A DNA stretch of 64,000 bases from Luteimonas endophytica (GTDB taxonomy: Bacteria > Pseudomonadota > Gammaproteobacteria > Xanthomonadales > Xanthomonadaceae). Location: contig NZ_JARXRM010000031.1 in the NCBI RefSeq assembly GCF_029887875.1, forward strand, positions 36,354-100,353, in the 5' to 3' direction. The notes under the pieces are model-generated. The model was not told the origin of the DNA. It worked only from the letters and a program-made list of their open reading frames with translations, and made no database searches. Below are positions 53,280-62,919 of the stretch, one piece after another; positions within the stretch are counted from its first letter, which is position 1, and each line of letters begins with the position of its first letter. Made by a program: the position numbers and the translations under genes.

Positions 53280-56255
53280 ATGCCCCCGTCCCCGATCCTG
53301 CCCGGCCGCCGGCCGCGCACCGCCGTGCGCGGCGCCGCCTTCGCCCTGTGCCTGGCCACCGTGCTGGCGGCGCTGCCGCTGAGCGCCGCGCCGGCCGAAG
53401 AGGCCGCGGCCCCCGGCCCGCAAGCCGCAGACACGGCAGCAGTCGACATCCCGTTCGAGCAGTTCACCCTGCCCAACGGCCTGCGCGTGGTGGTGCACAC
53501 CGACCGCAAGGCGCCGATCGTGGCGGTGAACCTGTGGTACCACGTGGGCAGCAAGGACGAGCCGGCCGGGCGCAGCGGCTTCGCCCACCTGTTCGAGCAC
53601 CTGATGTTCCAGAGCTCGGAAAACCACCAGGGCGAATACTTCGCCCCGTTCGAGCTGGTCGGCGCCACCGACATGAACGGCACCACCAACTCCGACCGCA
53701 CCAACTACTTCCAGAACGTGCCCACCACCGCGCTGGACATGGCGCTGTGGATGGAATCGGACCGCATGGGCCACCTGCTCGGCGCGGTGGACCAGGCCGC
53801 GCTGGACGAGCAGCGCGGGGTGGTGCAGAACGAGAAGCGCCAGGGCCAGAACCAGCCCTACGGCCAGGTGTGGGAGCTCTTGGGCAAGGCGATGTACCCG
53901 AAGGGGCACCCGTACCACCACAGCACCATCGGCTCGATGAACGATCTCAACGCCGCCACCCTGGACGACGTGAAGCAGTGGTTCCGCGCCTGGTACGGCC
54001 CCAACAACGCGGTGCTGGTGCTGGCCGGCGACATCGACCTGGAAACCGCCCGCGAGAAGGTGACCCGCTACTTCGGCCACATCCCCGCCGGGCCGGACAT
54101 GGCCCAGCCGCCGGTGGACCCGGCCAGGCGCGAGGAAACCACCCGCAGCACCCTCGAGGACAAGGTGCCGCAGACCCGCATCTACCGGGTCTGGAACGTC
54201 GCCGAGACCGGCACCGTGGACCTGGACCGGCTGCAGCTGTTCGCGCACGTGCTCGGCGGCAGCAAGGCCTCGCGGCTGGACCGCCGCCTGCTCCACGCCG
54301 ACCGCCTGGTCGACAGCATCAGCGCCGGCGCCTGGGGCTCGCAGCTGGGCTCCAGCTTCATGGTGATGGCCAACGTGCGCGAGGGCGTGGACCCGGCGCG
54401 GGTGGAGGCGGCGATCGACGAGGAGCTCTCCCGGCTGATCGCCGAGGGCCCCACCGCCGCCGAGCTGGCGCAGGCCAAGACCGCGTTCCGCGCCGGCTTC
54501 ATCCGCGGCATCGAGCGGATCGGCGGCTTCGGCGGCAAGGCCGACGTGCTGGCCGAGTGCGCCGTGTACGCCGGCGACCCGGGCTGCTTCCGCGAGTCGC
54601 TGGCCAACATCGCCGCGGCCACGCCGGCCGGGGTGGCCGCGGCCGGGCGCGAGTGGCTCTCGGCCGGCGACCACGTGCTCACGGTGGTGCCGGGCGAGCG
54701 CCAGGAGATCCCGGAGGACCCGGCGGTCACCCCGGCCCCGTTCGAACTGCCGGTGCCGGACCCGCGCTACGCCACCACCCCCAGCGCGGTGGACCGCAGC
54801 CAGGGCGTGCCGGTGCCCGACGACTTCCCCGAGCTGCAGTTCCCGGAACTGCAGCGCGCCCGCCTGGGCAACGGCACCCGGGTGATCCTGGCCGAGCGCC
54901 ACGACGTGCCGGTGGTGCAGCTGAGCTACGAGTTCGACGGCGGCTACGCCGCCGACCAGGGCCGCCGCCTGGGCAGCGCCGGCTTCTCCATGGCGATGCT
55001 GGACGAGGGCGCCGGCGAGCTCGGCGCGCTGGCCTTCGCCGACCGCGCCGAGTCACTGGGCGCCAACCTGGGCGCCGGCGCATCGCTGGACGGCGGCAGC
55101 GCCTACCTCTCCGCGCTGAAGGAAAACCTGGACCCGTCGCTGGCGCTGTTCGCCGACATGGTGCGCAAGCCGCGCTTCGACCCGGCCGAGATCGAGCGGG
55201 TGAAGGCCAGCTGGATCGCCGGCATCCGCCAGGAGAAGGCGCGGCCGAACGGCGCGGCGATGCGGGTGCTGCCGCCGCTGCTGTACGGCGACGACCACCC
55301 GTACGCCATTCCCTTCAGCGGCACCGGCACCGAGGAATCGGTGGCGGCGCTGGCGCGCGAGGACCTGGTGGGCTTCCACCGCGACTGGGTGCGCCCGGAG
55401 AACGCCACCCTGATCGTGGTGGGCGACACCACCCTGGAAGAGATCGTGCCGCTGCTCGAGCGCCACTTCGGCGACTGGCGCGGCAGCGGCGAGACGCCGG
55501 AAGCGCCGGCGGTGGGCGACGTGGCGCGCCCGGCCGCGCCGCGGGTGTTCCTGATCGACCAGCCCGGCGCGGTGCAGGCCAACATCTTCACCGGCCAGGT
55601 GGTGCCCTCCACCCGCCACCCCGGCGCCACCCGCTTCGACATCGCCGACGCGGTGCTGGGCGGCACCTTCTCCTCGCGCCTGAACATGAACCTGCGCGAG
55701 GACAAGCACTGGGCCTACGGCGCCTACAGCTTCAGCCCCGGCGCGGTGGGGCCGCGGCCGTGGATGGCGTTCGCGCCGGTGCAGATCGACAAGACCGTGG
55801 AATCACTGCAGGAGCTGCAGCGCGAGATCGCCGGCTACGCCAGCGGCCGGGCCCCGCCCTCCGACGAGGAAGTGGCGCGGATCCAGGCGCAGGAGATCCG
55901 CGGCCTGCCCGGCTCCTACGAGACCGCGAGCGCGGTGCTGTCGGAGATCGGCGGCATCGTCCGCTATGGCCGCCCGGACGACTACGTGCACCGCCGCCGC
56001 GCCGAGATCGAGGCGCTCACGCCCGAACAGGTGGCCCAGGCCGCGGCCACCCTCGACCCGGCGGCGCTGACCTGGGTGGTGGTGGGCGACCTGGACCGGA
56101 TCGAGCAGCCGATCCGCGCGCTCGGCCTGGGCGAGGTGGCCATCGTGGATGCAGACGGCAACCCGGTGGTGCCCGGCGGCGGTGCCGAAGCGGACGCCAG
56201 CGACGACCAGGCCGCCGAACCGGACAACGACGCGGCCGATGCCGGGGCGCGATGA
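53280..56255 (+). CDS. M16 (insulinase/pitrilysin) family zinc peptidase, two tandem modules
   Basis: A 991-residue protein with a signal peptide (FALCLATVLAALPLSAAPA). The first module carries the inverted zinc motif H-x-x-E-H in FAHLFEHLMFQSS and the downstream Glu in DEQRGVVQNEKRQGQNQPYG. The second module (from about residue 510) has the same fold but reads AGFSMAMLDEGAGELG where the zinc motif should be, so it is the usual inactive half. It is exported to the periplasm. It probably degrades peptides of roughly 10-40 residues. The C-terminal 25 residues are acidic and of low complexity. Confidence 0.92.
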   Translation: MPPSPILPGRRPRTAVRGAAFALCLATVLAALPLSAAPAEEAAAPGPQAADTAAVDIPFEQFTLPNGLRVVVHTDRKAPIVAVNLWYHVGSKDEPAGRSGFAHLFEHLMFQSSENHQGEYFAPFELVGATDMNGTTNSDRTNYFQNVPTTALDMALWMESDRMGHLLGAVDQAALDEQRGVVQNEKRQGQNQPYGQVWELLGKAMYPKGHPYHHSTIGSMNDLNAATLDDVKQWFRAWYGPNNAVLVLAGDIDLETAREKVTRYFGHIPAGPDMAQPPVDPARREETTRSTLEDKVPQTRIYRVWNVAETGTVDLDRLQLFAHVLGGSKASRLDRRLLHADRLVDSISAGAWGSQLGSSFMVMANVREGVDPARVEAAIDEELSRLIAEGPTAAELAQAKTAFRAGFIRGIERIGGFGGKADVLAECAVYAGDPGCFRESLANIAAATPAGVAAAGREWLSAGDHVLTVVPGERQEIPEDPAVTPAPFELPVPDPRYATTPSAVDRSQGVPVPDDFPELQFPELQRARLGNGTRVILAERHDVPVVQLSYEFDGGYAADQGRRLGSAGFSMAMLDEGAGELGALAFADRAESLGANLGAGASLDGGSAYLSALKENLDPSLALFADMVRKPRFDPAEIERVKASWIAGIRQEKARPNGAAMRVLPPLLYGDDHPYAIPFSGTGTEESVAALAREDLVGFHRDWVRPENATLIVVGDTTLEEIVPLLERHFGDWRGSGETPEAPAVGDVARPAAPRVFLIDQPGAVQANIFTGQVVPSTRHPGATRFDIADAVLGGTFSSRLNMNLREDKHWAYGAYSFSPGAVGPRPWMAFAPVQIDKTVESLQELQREIAGYASGRAPPSDEEVARIQAQEIRGLPGSYETASAVLSEIGGIVRYGRPDDYVHRRRAEIEALTPEQVAQAAATLDPAALTWVVVGDLDRIEQPIRALGLGEVAIVDADGNPVVPGGGAEADASDDQAAEPDNDAADAGAR

Positions 56256-56355
56256 ACCGCGCCCGCACCGGCGCCCGGGCCGCCCGGGCCCCGCGCTTGC
56301 CGCCACCCGGGCCGGCGCGCACCATGTGCGCCGGGACCGCTATCGGAATACACGC

Positions 56356-56664
56356 ATGCGCCTGACCCTGCTGCTCGCCTCGATCCTGGCCGCCACCGGC
56401 TGCACCTGGGTGCACATGGCGCCGGGGGCCAGCGCGGTGCGGGTGGCGGCCACCGCGCCCACCGGCTGCGAGAAGCGCGGCGAGGTGGCGGTGTCGGTGA
56501 AGCACAGCATCGCCTTCATCGACCGCAACCCGCTGCGGGTGCGCGAGGAGCTGGAAACCCTGGCCCGCAACGAGGCGCCCGGCCTGGGCGCCGACACCGT
56601 GCACCCCTTGTCCGAGCCGGTGAACGGCGACCAGCGCTACGCCGCCTGGCGCTGCGGCGGCTGA
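56356..56664 (+). CDS. DUF4156 lipoprotein
   Basis: A 102-residue small lipoprotein with signal LLLASILAATGCTWV (lipobox T-G-C). The mature sequence W-V-x-M-x-P-G-A-S-A-V-R-V, then GCEKRGEVAVSVKHSIAFIDRNPLRVREELETLARNEAPGLGADTV, matches DUF4156 proteins of the cell envelope. Function unknown. It lies 100 bp after the M16 gene. Confidence 0.82.
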   Translation: MRLTLLLASILAATGCTWVHMAPGASAVRVAATAPTGCEKRGEVAVSVKHSIAFIDRNPLRVREELETLARNEAPGLGADTVHPLSEPVNGDQRYAAWRCGG

Positions 56665-56829
56665 ACCGTTCACCCTGCCGGCGGGCGCAGCGGTGCCGGC
56701 CCGCGGCGCCGGCCCCGCCGGCCCCGGACCTGCTTGCGTGAACCGCATCCGGCGCACCGGCGGGACAATCATGCGCCGGGGGAGCGAAGCCGGTAAGCTA
56801 TGCGCCCTTTTGTTCCCGGTGTGCCCGCC

Positions 56830-57846
56830 ATGCTGTTCCAACACGTCGCCATTGCCGGCCTGGCCCATATCGACGCGCCGCGGCGGCTCTCGACCGACGA
56901 GATCAACGCACGGCTCAAGCCCACCCTCGACCGGCTGAACATCCGCACCGACGTGCTCAAGGACATCGCCGGCATCCACGCGCGGCGCCTGTGGGACGGC
57001 GCCATGCTGGCCTCCGACGCCGCCACCCTGGCCGGGGTGAAGGCGCTGGCCGATGCCGGCATCGACCCGTCCCGGCTGGGCCTGCTGGTCAACACCTCGG
57101 TCAGCCGCGACTACCTGGAGCCCTCCACCGCCAGCATCGTCAGCGGCAACCTGGGGCTGCCCGACACCTGCCAGAACTTCGACATCGCCAACGCGTGCCT
57201 GGCCTTCATCAACGGCATGGATATCGCCAGCCGCATGATCGAGCGCGGCGAGATCGACTACGCCCTGGTGGTGGACGGCGAAACCGCGGACCTGGCCTAC
57301 GAGAAGACCCTCGAGCGCATGACCCGCGTGGACGTGAGCGAGGAGGACTTCCGCAACGAGCTGGCCACCCTGACCCTGGGCTCCGGCGCCGCGGGCATGG
57401 TGCTGGCGCGCGCCGAGCTGGCCCCGGGCGCCCCGCGCTACCGCGGCGGCGTGACCCGCGCCGCCACCGAGTGGAACAAGCTGTGCCGCGGCAACCTGGA
57501 CGGCATGATCACCGACACCCGCATGCTGCTGATCGAGGGCGTGAAGCTGGCCCAGAAGACCTTCCAGGTCGCCACCCAGAAACTGGGCTGGGTGGTGGAG
57601 GAGCTGGACGAGTTCGTGGTGCACCAGGTCAGCAAGGCGCACACCGCCGCCTTCACCAAGGCCATGGGCATCGACCCGAAGAAGGTCATGACCATCTTCG
57701 GCGAGCACGGCAACATCGGCCCGGCCTCGGTGCCGATCGTGCTCAGCAAGCTGCGCGAGATGGGCCGCCTGAAGAAGGGGGACCGCGTGGCCCTGCTGGG
57801 CATCGGCTCGGGCCTGAACTGCTCGATGGCCGAGGTGGTCTGGTAG
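56830..57846 (+). CDS. oleA: OleA, beta-ketoacyl-forming thiolase of long-chain olefin synthesis
   Basis: The 338-residue protein closely follows Xanthomonas campestris OleA throughout (MLFQHVAIAGLAHIDAPRRL, VNTSVSRDYLEPSTASIVSGNLG, FDIANACLAFINGMDIASRMIERGEIDYALVVDGETA). The active-site Cys123 and Glu97 correspond to Cys143 and Glu117 of that enzyme, and the C-terminal His and Asn regions (FVVHQVSKAHTAAF, FGEHGNIGPASVPIVLSKL) are intact. OleA joins two fatty acyl-CoAs head-to-head to a beta-keto acid. Partner genes oleB, oleC and oleD are not found in the 6 kb downstream, where an accessory island starts instead. Confidence 0.93.
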   Translation: MLFQHVAIAGLAHIDAPRRLSTDEINARLKPTLDRLNIRTDVLKDIAGIHARRLWDGAMLASDAATLAGVKALADAGIDPSRLGLLVNTSVSRDYLEPSTASIVSGNLGLPDTCQNFDIANACLAFINGMDIASRMIERGEIDYALVVDGETADLAYEKTLERMTRVDVSEEDFRNELATLTLGSGAAGMVLARAELAPGAPRYRGGVTRAATEWNKLCRGNLDGMITDTRMLLIEGVKLAQKTFQVATQKLGWVVEELDEFVVHQVSKAHTAAFTKAMGIDPKKVMTIFGEHGNIGPASVPIVLSKLREMGRLKKGDRVALLGIGSGLNCSMAEVVW

Positions 57847-57852
57847 GGCCGG

Positions 57853-57873
57853 CGGCCCGGCTGCGCCGGGCCG
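57853..57873 (+). terminator. Hairpin after oleA
   Basis: A perfect 9-bp stem CGGCCCGGC/GCCGGGCCG with a TGC loop begins 6 bp after the oleA stop. A second hairpin (CCCCG-CGGGG) lies near 57908-57927. No U-run. It suggests that oleA is transcribed alone. Confidence 0.55.
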
Positions 57874-57965
57874 ACCCACGGCACGGGATTTGAGCGGCTG
57901 CGACTCGCCCCGCTCGATTCGGGGCCGCGGCGGGCCAGTCATCATGTATGGAATTCCGGCGATCT

Positions 57966-57993
57966 TTGACATATCGCCGGTGACGTGTATAAA
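57966..57993 (+). promoter_or_regulatory. Promoter of the Fic gene
   Basis: TTGACA at 57966-57971 and TATAAA at 57988-57993 with a 16-bp spacer. TGTATA (57986-57991) and TATACA (about 58008-58013) form an inverted repeat across the expected transcription start, a possible operator. Confidence 0.65.
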
Positions 57994-58026
57994 AAACGTC
58001 AGTTATCTATACATGTCAGGCCATTT

Positions 58027-59093
58027 ATGCCCATTCCGCCCCTGAATGGACTCGCGCCGGAGCGGTTCGAGACGGCGCCGATCCTCAAGCGCTTGAACGC
58101 GGCCAGCCGCAGCCTGGCCGAACTCAAGGGCGTGGCGGCCAGCATCCCCAACCAGAACATCCTCATCAACACACTGACCCTGCAGGAAGCCCGGGACAGT
58201 TCGGCGATCGAGAACATCATCACCACCCAGGACGATCTGTACCGGGAGGACGACCCGGCGACTGCCACTGGCACCGCGATCAAGGAAGTCCTGCGCTACC
58301 GGCAAGCGCTCCAGGCTGGATACGCCCAGGTCCGGAAGACGGGCCTCCTGACCCTCAACACCATCCTCGGAATCCAGGAGCAATTGGAGTGCAATCGGGC
58401 CGGGCTGCGGAAGCTGCCCGGAACCGCATTGCGCGACGGCGCTGGCACTCTGGTATACGAGCCTCCGCAGGATGCCAACGAGGTGGCGCGCCTGATGGGC
58501 GAACTCGAACGCTTCCTCCATGGCCAGCCGCCCTTTGCCGCCGATCCACTGGTGAAGATGGCCCTGATCCATCACCAGTTCGAGAGCATCCATCCGTTTT
58601 ACGACGGCAACGGCCGCACCGGGCGCATCATCAACGTGCTGTACTTGGTCAAGGAAGGTCTCCTCGATATTCCGGTGCTGTATCTCAGCCGCCACATCGT
58701 GCGTACCAAGCCGGACTACTATCGTCTATTGCGGCCGTCCGCGACGAAGATGCGTGGGAGGATTGGGTGCTCTACATGCTCGACGCGGTGGAGGCAACGG
58801 CCGCCGAGAGCGTCGCCACGATCCAGGCCATCAAGATCCTGCTGCAACAGACCAAGCAGCGTGTGCGCGCGAACTACAAGTTCTACTCGCAGGATCTGAT
58901 CAACAATTTGTTCAACCATCCATACACCCGGGTAGAGTTCGTCCAGCGCGAGCTTGGGGTGTCGCGACTCACCGCCACCAGATACCTCGATGCGATGGCC
59001 GGCGATGGCGTGCTGGACAAGATACGGATAGGTCGCAACAACTACTATGTGAACCGACCGCTGTTCGAGTTGCTCGGCCGCGGCGCCGGCTAG
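58027..59093 (+). pseudogene. Fic-family AMP transferase, class II, with a single-base frameshift
   Basis: Read across two frames this is a normal Fic protein of about 355 residues. The Fic motif HPFYDGNGRTGR (His189) is intact, and an N-terminal inhibitory motif S-x-x-x-E-N (Ser58-Glu62-Asn63 in DSSAIENI) marks class II. The reading frame breaks between 58732 and 58733: restoring one base gives YYRLLQAVRDEDAWEDW and joins to a C-terminal winged helix (VEFVQRELGVSRLTATRYLDAMAGDGVL) ending at 59093. Without it the frame runs to 58899 with nonsense residues. The catalytic core would survive but the winged-helix domain would be lost. Sequencing error is possible. Confidence 0.82.
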
Positions 59094-59323
59094 GAACGTG
59101 GATGCCGGCATCGGGTCGGACCCAAGCCAGCTACCTGCCGAATGCCGGGCCTGCCGAAAGTAAAGCCTAATTTCATTTCTCTCCCGGGCTTTGAAAGAAC
59201 TCGCGCCATCAAAGGTCTTAGGCGCCGACCCCGCGGGCCCCATGCAGCCCGCCGTTCCCTGGTCTATAGTCGGCCCAGGCATGGCTTTCCTGCCTGCCAG
59301 GGGAGGCACCAGGGGGGTGTCAC

Positions 59324-59917
59324 ATGGAAATCAGCCAGCGGCGGAACGCCAACCGCATCCGCTTCGCATTCGGCCAGGACGAGCTTCAGTACAGCCTGGA
59401 GGACCGGTCCGGTAGCCGGTCGTTCTCCGTCCCGTACATCGAAACCAGCCGCGACCGCCAGACACTGGTGGAACGCAACCAGTGGCTCGGCAACGTCGGC
59501 CTGCTCTGGCTGGCGATCGGCGCGGTGCTCACCGCCGCCAGCTTCGCAGGCGAGGGCGGCGGCAGCATCTCGATCTGGCTCTGGGTGGGCGCCGCGTGCT
59601 ACGCGATCTACCGCTACCGGGTCACCCGCTTCACCATCGTGCCGTCCGACAAGGGCAACCTGCTGGTGATCGACGACACCGAAGGCGAGCGCATCCTGCA
59701 GGAGATCGCATCGCGCCGCGCCGACCAGTTTCGCCGCGAGTACGACTTCATGCCGGAAGGGGAATCGCCGGACCAGCACCGCAGCCGTTTCAAGTGGCTG
59801 CACCGCGAGGGCGCGTTGTCAGACGAGGAGCTGGAGCAGCGTTTGGCGGCAATTCGTGCTGACGAAACTAACGTCGGTCACCCGGTTCGTCCCGAATCAA
59901 GCTCTCTGTTGAATTGA
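59324..59917 (+). CDS. Two-helix membrane protein with SHOCT-like C-terminus
   Basis: A 197-residue protein not recognised as a named family. A charged N-terminal domain of about 55 residues precedes two hydrophobic helices (VGLLWLAIGAVLTAASFA and ISIWLWVGAACYAIYRY), then a PH-like stretch (VTRFTIVPSDKGNLLVIDDTEGERILQEIASRRADQFRREY). It ends with RFKWLHREGALSDEELEQRLAAI, which resembles a SHOCT oligomerisation motif. GTCTATAGT at about 59262-59270 may be a -10 region. Confidence 0.65.
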   Translation: MEISQRRNANRIRFAFGQDELQYSLEDRSGSRSFSVPYIETSRDRQTLVERNQWLGNVGLLWLAIGAVLTAASFAGEGGGSISIWLWVGAACYAIYRYRVTRFTIVPSDKGNLLVIDDTEGERILQEIASRRADQFRREYDFMPEGESPDQHRSRFKWLHREGALSDEELEQRLAAIRADETNVGHPVRPESSSLLN

Positions 59918-60420
59918 CGCTTGGGACGGAGGAAGCTCCATACGAGAATTCCCGGTAGGGCTGATTCATCGTCCACAAGCTATCGGCATCGCGGAGCAGG
60001 CCTTCTAGAAGGGGTTAGAGGCCACCAGCGAGCGCGGCGATGTACTCGGCGTACTGGACAGCATGCATCAGCGAGACAAGATCCAGAAAGGCTTCATGTA
60101 CTACGATCACGATAAACCGTCGCTGGTGGGCACGACCACCTTCCTGCCAAGGAGCATAACGGCGGGGGGTCGGGATTTTATTGCAACCGGCTGGCACCAG
60201 AAGGTGAGATTCCGCACGCGGATTTGGTTGGGGAGCAAAACGCTGCCGATCAGATGCACGACGGACGCGGGCTGGCGTATCTTCAAGAAACGTCGCGACG
60301 GCGCTGGAGGAGGCCGTAAAGAGCTATGGCCTCAGGCAGTTCAGTCATGCGGTGTATGACGCGGCTGGGAGGTGTCAGCGGAACGTCTGAGCGAACGGGA
60401 AGTTACTGCGGAGAGGGGCT
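59918..60420 (+). other. Intergenic stretch with decayed coding remnants
   Basis: No intact gene is seen in this 503-bp stretch. Two segments look like broken coding sequence in different frames. The first, near 60018-60165, reads EATSERGDVLGVLDSMHQRDKIQKGFMYYDHDKPSLVG. The second, near 60286-60389, reads RNVATALEEAVKSYGLRQFSHAVYDAAGRCQRNV and a stop. I do not recognise either. Frames change between them, so they may derive from one or two degraded genes in the accessory island. Confidence 0.4.
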
Positions 60421-62913
60421 GTGGACACTCTTACGACATCGGCTTCAAAGGAAGATGGGCTGGCGCAACGAATCGCGGAGTACCGAGCCGCACTCGAAGT
60501 CGATGCGAATGAAGCTCAAACAAGATTCCACGTGATCGACGAGTTCCTCTCCAGAGAACTCGACTGGCGAAAGGACGCGATACGTGTGGAACCCTACCTT
60601 GACGGTGCTGGCTTTGCTGACTATGCAGTCTTCAGCTCTGGCCGCTGCAAAGCTGTGCTTGAGGCCAAACGAGATGGCATGGATCTATGTACCGTAAAAC
60701 AACCACAAATGGCGGTTGTTGCTCTGAACGGCTCCGCGTTGAAAGCAGCTGCAGATGGTGTAGCTCAGGCAGTTGGGTACGCCGCTCGACTTGGTTCGCA
60801 GGTCGGAGTGGTGACCAACGGCCGCCAATGGATTCTTTTTTTGGCATCTAGGACCGATGGTAGGCCCCCAAGCGAGGGGCTGGCGGTAGTCTTTCCTTCC
60901 TATGAGTCCATAGTCGAATCCTGGGCTCAGTTCTATGACTTCCTTTCGGAAGCTGGTTTGCAGGAGCAAAAACTCGCCACCTATATCCGCGAGCAGGACG
61001 CAGGATCAATTCCAGTGACCGTCTCCTATTACAGGGCATTGGATAGAAGCTATAAACGCGTGCCGCAGTCTTCTGAGCTTGCATTCTCTTTGAGTGAACT
61101 GTTTCGCAAATCATTCATTAAAATTAATACAAAATCGAGAGCAGAACTAATAGAATGCTTTGTGGAGACTCGAGCCAGCCGTGAGAACGATGTCGCTTTT
61201 GAGAAAATAGTTAACGAACTAATTGACAGGACTGTTAGGCGATTGGATCGAATTGATGTATCTAATCCGGACAGTCTTCAGGGACTCATTGAAAACTCAG
61301 TAGAGCTTCGCACAGGCGAATTTGTCCTGCTTGTAGGCAACAAGGGCTCTGGAAAGACTACTTTCTTAGATAGATTCTTCTCAAAAGTTTTACCGTCAAA
61401 CTTGAGAGATAAGGTTCTTACGCTCACGGTGGATTTGCTCAAGAGCGAGGGATCAGAGGCGCATCTAACTGACTGGATGTCTAGCGAGCTGATAAAGCAG
61501 TCAGAGCGAGAACTATTTGGTACCACTAAGCCGACGTACGATCAGCTTCGAGGCGCCTTTTGGTCGATGTATACAAAGATGCGCGGCGGAGAGTTGGCGC
61601 CCCTTTACAAGAAGAATCCAGAAGATTTTCGACAGAGGTTTGGCGAGGAGTTGTCGCGCCTTAGGCGTGACCAGCCAAGAGAGTTTCTCCTTGATCTGCT
61701 GAAGCGTTCTCTCGTGGGAGAGCAGCGACTTCCTATCCTTGTGTTCGACAACGTGGATCATTTGCCGCGATCCATCCAGGACAGAGTTTTTCAGTATGCT
61801 GTTGGTCTTTCCACTAGCGTTGCCTCATTCCTTGTTTGCCCAGTGACTGACACTACGGTTTGGTCCCTAAGTAAAGCCGGACCACTTCAGAGTTTTCATT
61901 CGCGCGCATTTTTTCTTCCTGTTCCCAGCTTGAAGGATGTCTTTGCTAAGCGGCTCGAGGTGCTTCAAGCTGAGTGGGACATCACAGAGAAGGACAGAAC
62001 AGAAAAGAGTGCGTTTGTCGGTGGTGGAATGCGCCTTACAATTAAAGATATTCAATCATTTTGTGCTGCAGTTGAATCTATATTCGTTGCCACATCAGAT
62101 ATAACAGCAGTTATTGGTCGCCTTTGTAATTACGATGTTCGAAGAAGCCTAGAGCTCTCTGGTGAGGTTCTTTCTTCGCCGTGGATTGGTTTGGAAGAGT
62201 TGCTAAAAATGTACGTCGCTAGAGGCGAGGTTCGGCCAAAGCGTACGGTTCTTATGACATCTCTGGTTCTTCAGAAGGGGACAATCTACGACGAGGACAA
62301 GCACAACTTCCTTATCAATGTCTTCGCGCGCCCGGCTGGATCGTTGACCTCGCCGTTTATGGGTTTGTATCTCTTGAAGTACCTTGCGATGATTGATGAG
62401 AAGGCATCTACGACAAGGGATAGATTTGTTGGGGTCTCGGAGCTTTGGGATAGATTCCACTCTTTAGGTGTTCACAGAGAAACTTTCAGATACTACGTAG
62501 ATCGCTTTCATTCGCGATCTCTAATTGAAACTTACGACCCGTCCGAGAAATCCTTGCGAGACGAAACGTTGATTCGGGTGAGTCCTGCAGGCTTGGCCCA
62601 TCTGCGAATGGTCTTTAGCGATAATGTGTACATATCTCAGATGGCATTGGTTACTCCCGTAGCTGCCGAGTCGGCGGCGATTACTATTCGAGAGGAAGTG
62701 CAGAAAACTTACCAGGGCTGGATGAAGATCTGCAATGTTTTGCTGACGGAGATGCGGGCGGAAGATACCCAGGTTTTTCCCTTTGTGGCTGAGGATGTTT
62801 ATCCCTGGATTGTCTCTGTCAGATCTGAGATCGATCAGCTACATCAACGCGTCGCCAGACGAAGACCAACGCCTTCTAATAAAGTTCGCGTTCCGAGAAG
62901 TAGAGCAGGTTAG
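60421..62913 (+). CDS. PD-(D/E)XK nuclease (HSDR_N-like), P-loop NTPase and winged-helix fusion; candidate defence protein
   Basis: A GTG start with GAGAGGGG upstream gives 830 residues. Residues 1 to about 190 resemble the type I restriction HSDR_N nuclease: Asp67 (FADYAVFSSG), then Glu81-Ala-Lys83 (VLEAKRDG), and a later GVVTNGRQWILF strand. A helical linker leads to the NTPase (about 300-570): Walker A GNKGSGKT (Gly306-Thr313), Walker B ILVFDNVDHLP (Asp443, Asp446). Winged-helix repeats follow near residue 660-710 (SELWDRFHSLGVHRETFRYYVDRFHSRSLIETY). Its base composition is visibly AT-richer than the rest of the window, with codons rare elsewhere. This architecture suits a stand-alone anti-phage system of STAND or ATPase-nuclease type. 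Confidence 0.75.
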   Translation: MDTLTTSASKEDGLAQRIAEYRAALEVDANEAQTRFHVIDEFLSRELDWRKDAIRVEPYLDGAGFADYAVFSSGRCKAVLEAKRDGMDLCTVKQPQMAVVALNGSALKAAADGVAQAVGYAARLGSQVGVVTNGRQWILFLASRTDGRPPSEGLAVVFPSYESIVESWAQFYDFLSEAGLQEQKLATYIREQDAGSIPVTVSYYRALDRSYKRVPQSSELAFSLSELFRKSFIKINTKSRAELIECFVETRASRENDVAFEKIVNELIDRTVRRLDRIDVSNPDSLQGLIENSVELRTGEFVLLVGNKGSGKTTFLDRFFSKVLPSNLRDKVLTLTVDLLKSEGSEAHLTDWMSSELIKQSERELFGTTKPTYDQLRGAFWSMYTKMRGGELAPLYKKNPEDFRQRFGEELSRLRRDQPREFLLDLLKRSLVGEQRLPILVFDNVDHLPRSIQDRVFQYAVGLSTSVASFLVCPVTDTTVWSLSKAGPLQSFHSRAFFLPVPSLKDVFAKRLEVLQAEWDITEKDRTEKSAFVGGGMRLTIKDIQSFCAAVESIFVATSDITAVIGRLCNYDVRRSLELSGEVLSSPWIGLEELLKMYVARGEVRPKRTVLMTSLVLQKGTIYDEDKHNFLINVFARPAGSLTSPFMGLYLLKYLAMIDEKASTTRDRFVGVSELWDRFHSLGVHRETFRYYVDRFHSRSLIETYDPSEKSLRDETLIRVSPAGLAHLRMVFSDNVYISQMALVTPVAAESAAITIREEVQKTYQGWMKICNVLLTEMRAEDTQVFPFVAEDVYPWIVSVRSEIDQLHQRVARRRPTPSNKVRVPRSRAG

Positions 62914-62919
62914 AAAATA

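Noticed and set aside
61278..61761. Minus-strand open frames inside the nuclease-NTPase gene
   Set aside because: They overlap the Walker-containing coding frame, carry no domains and have no ribosome-binding sites.
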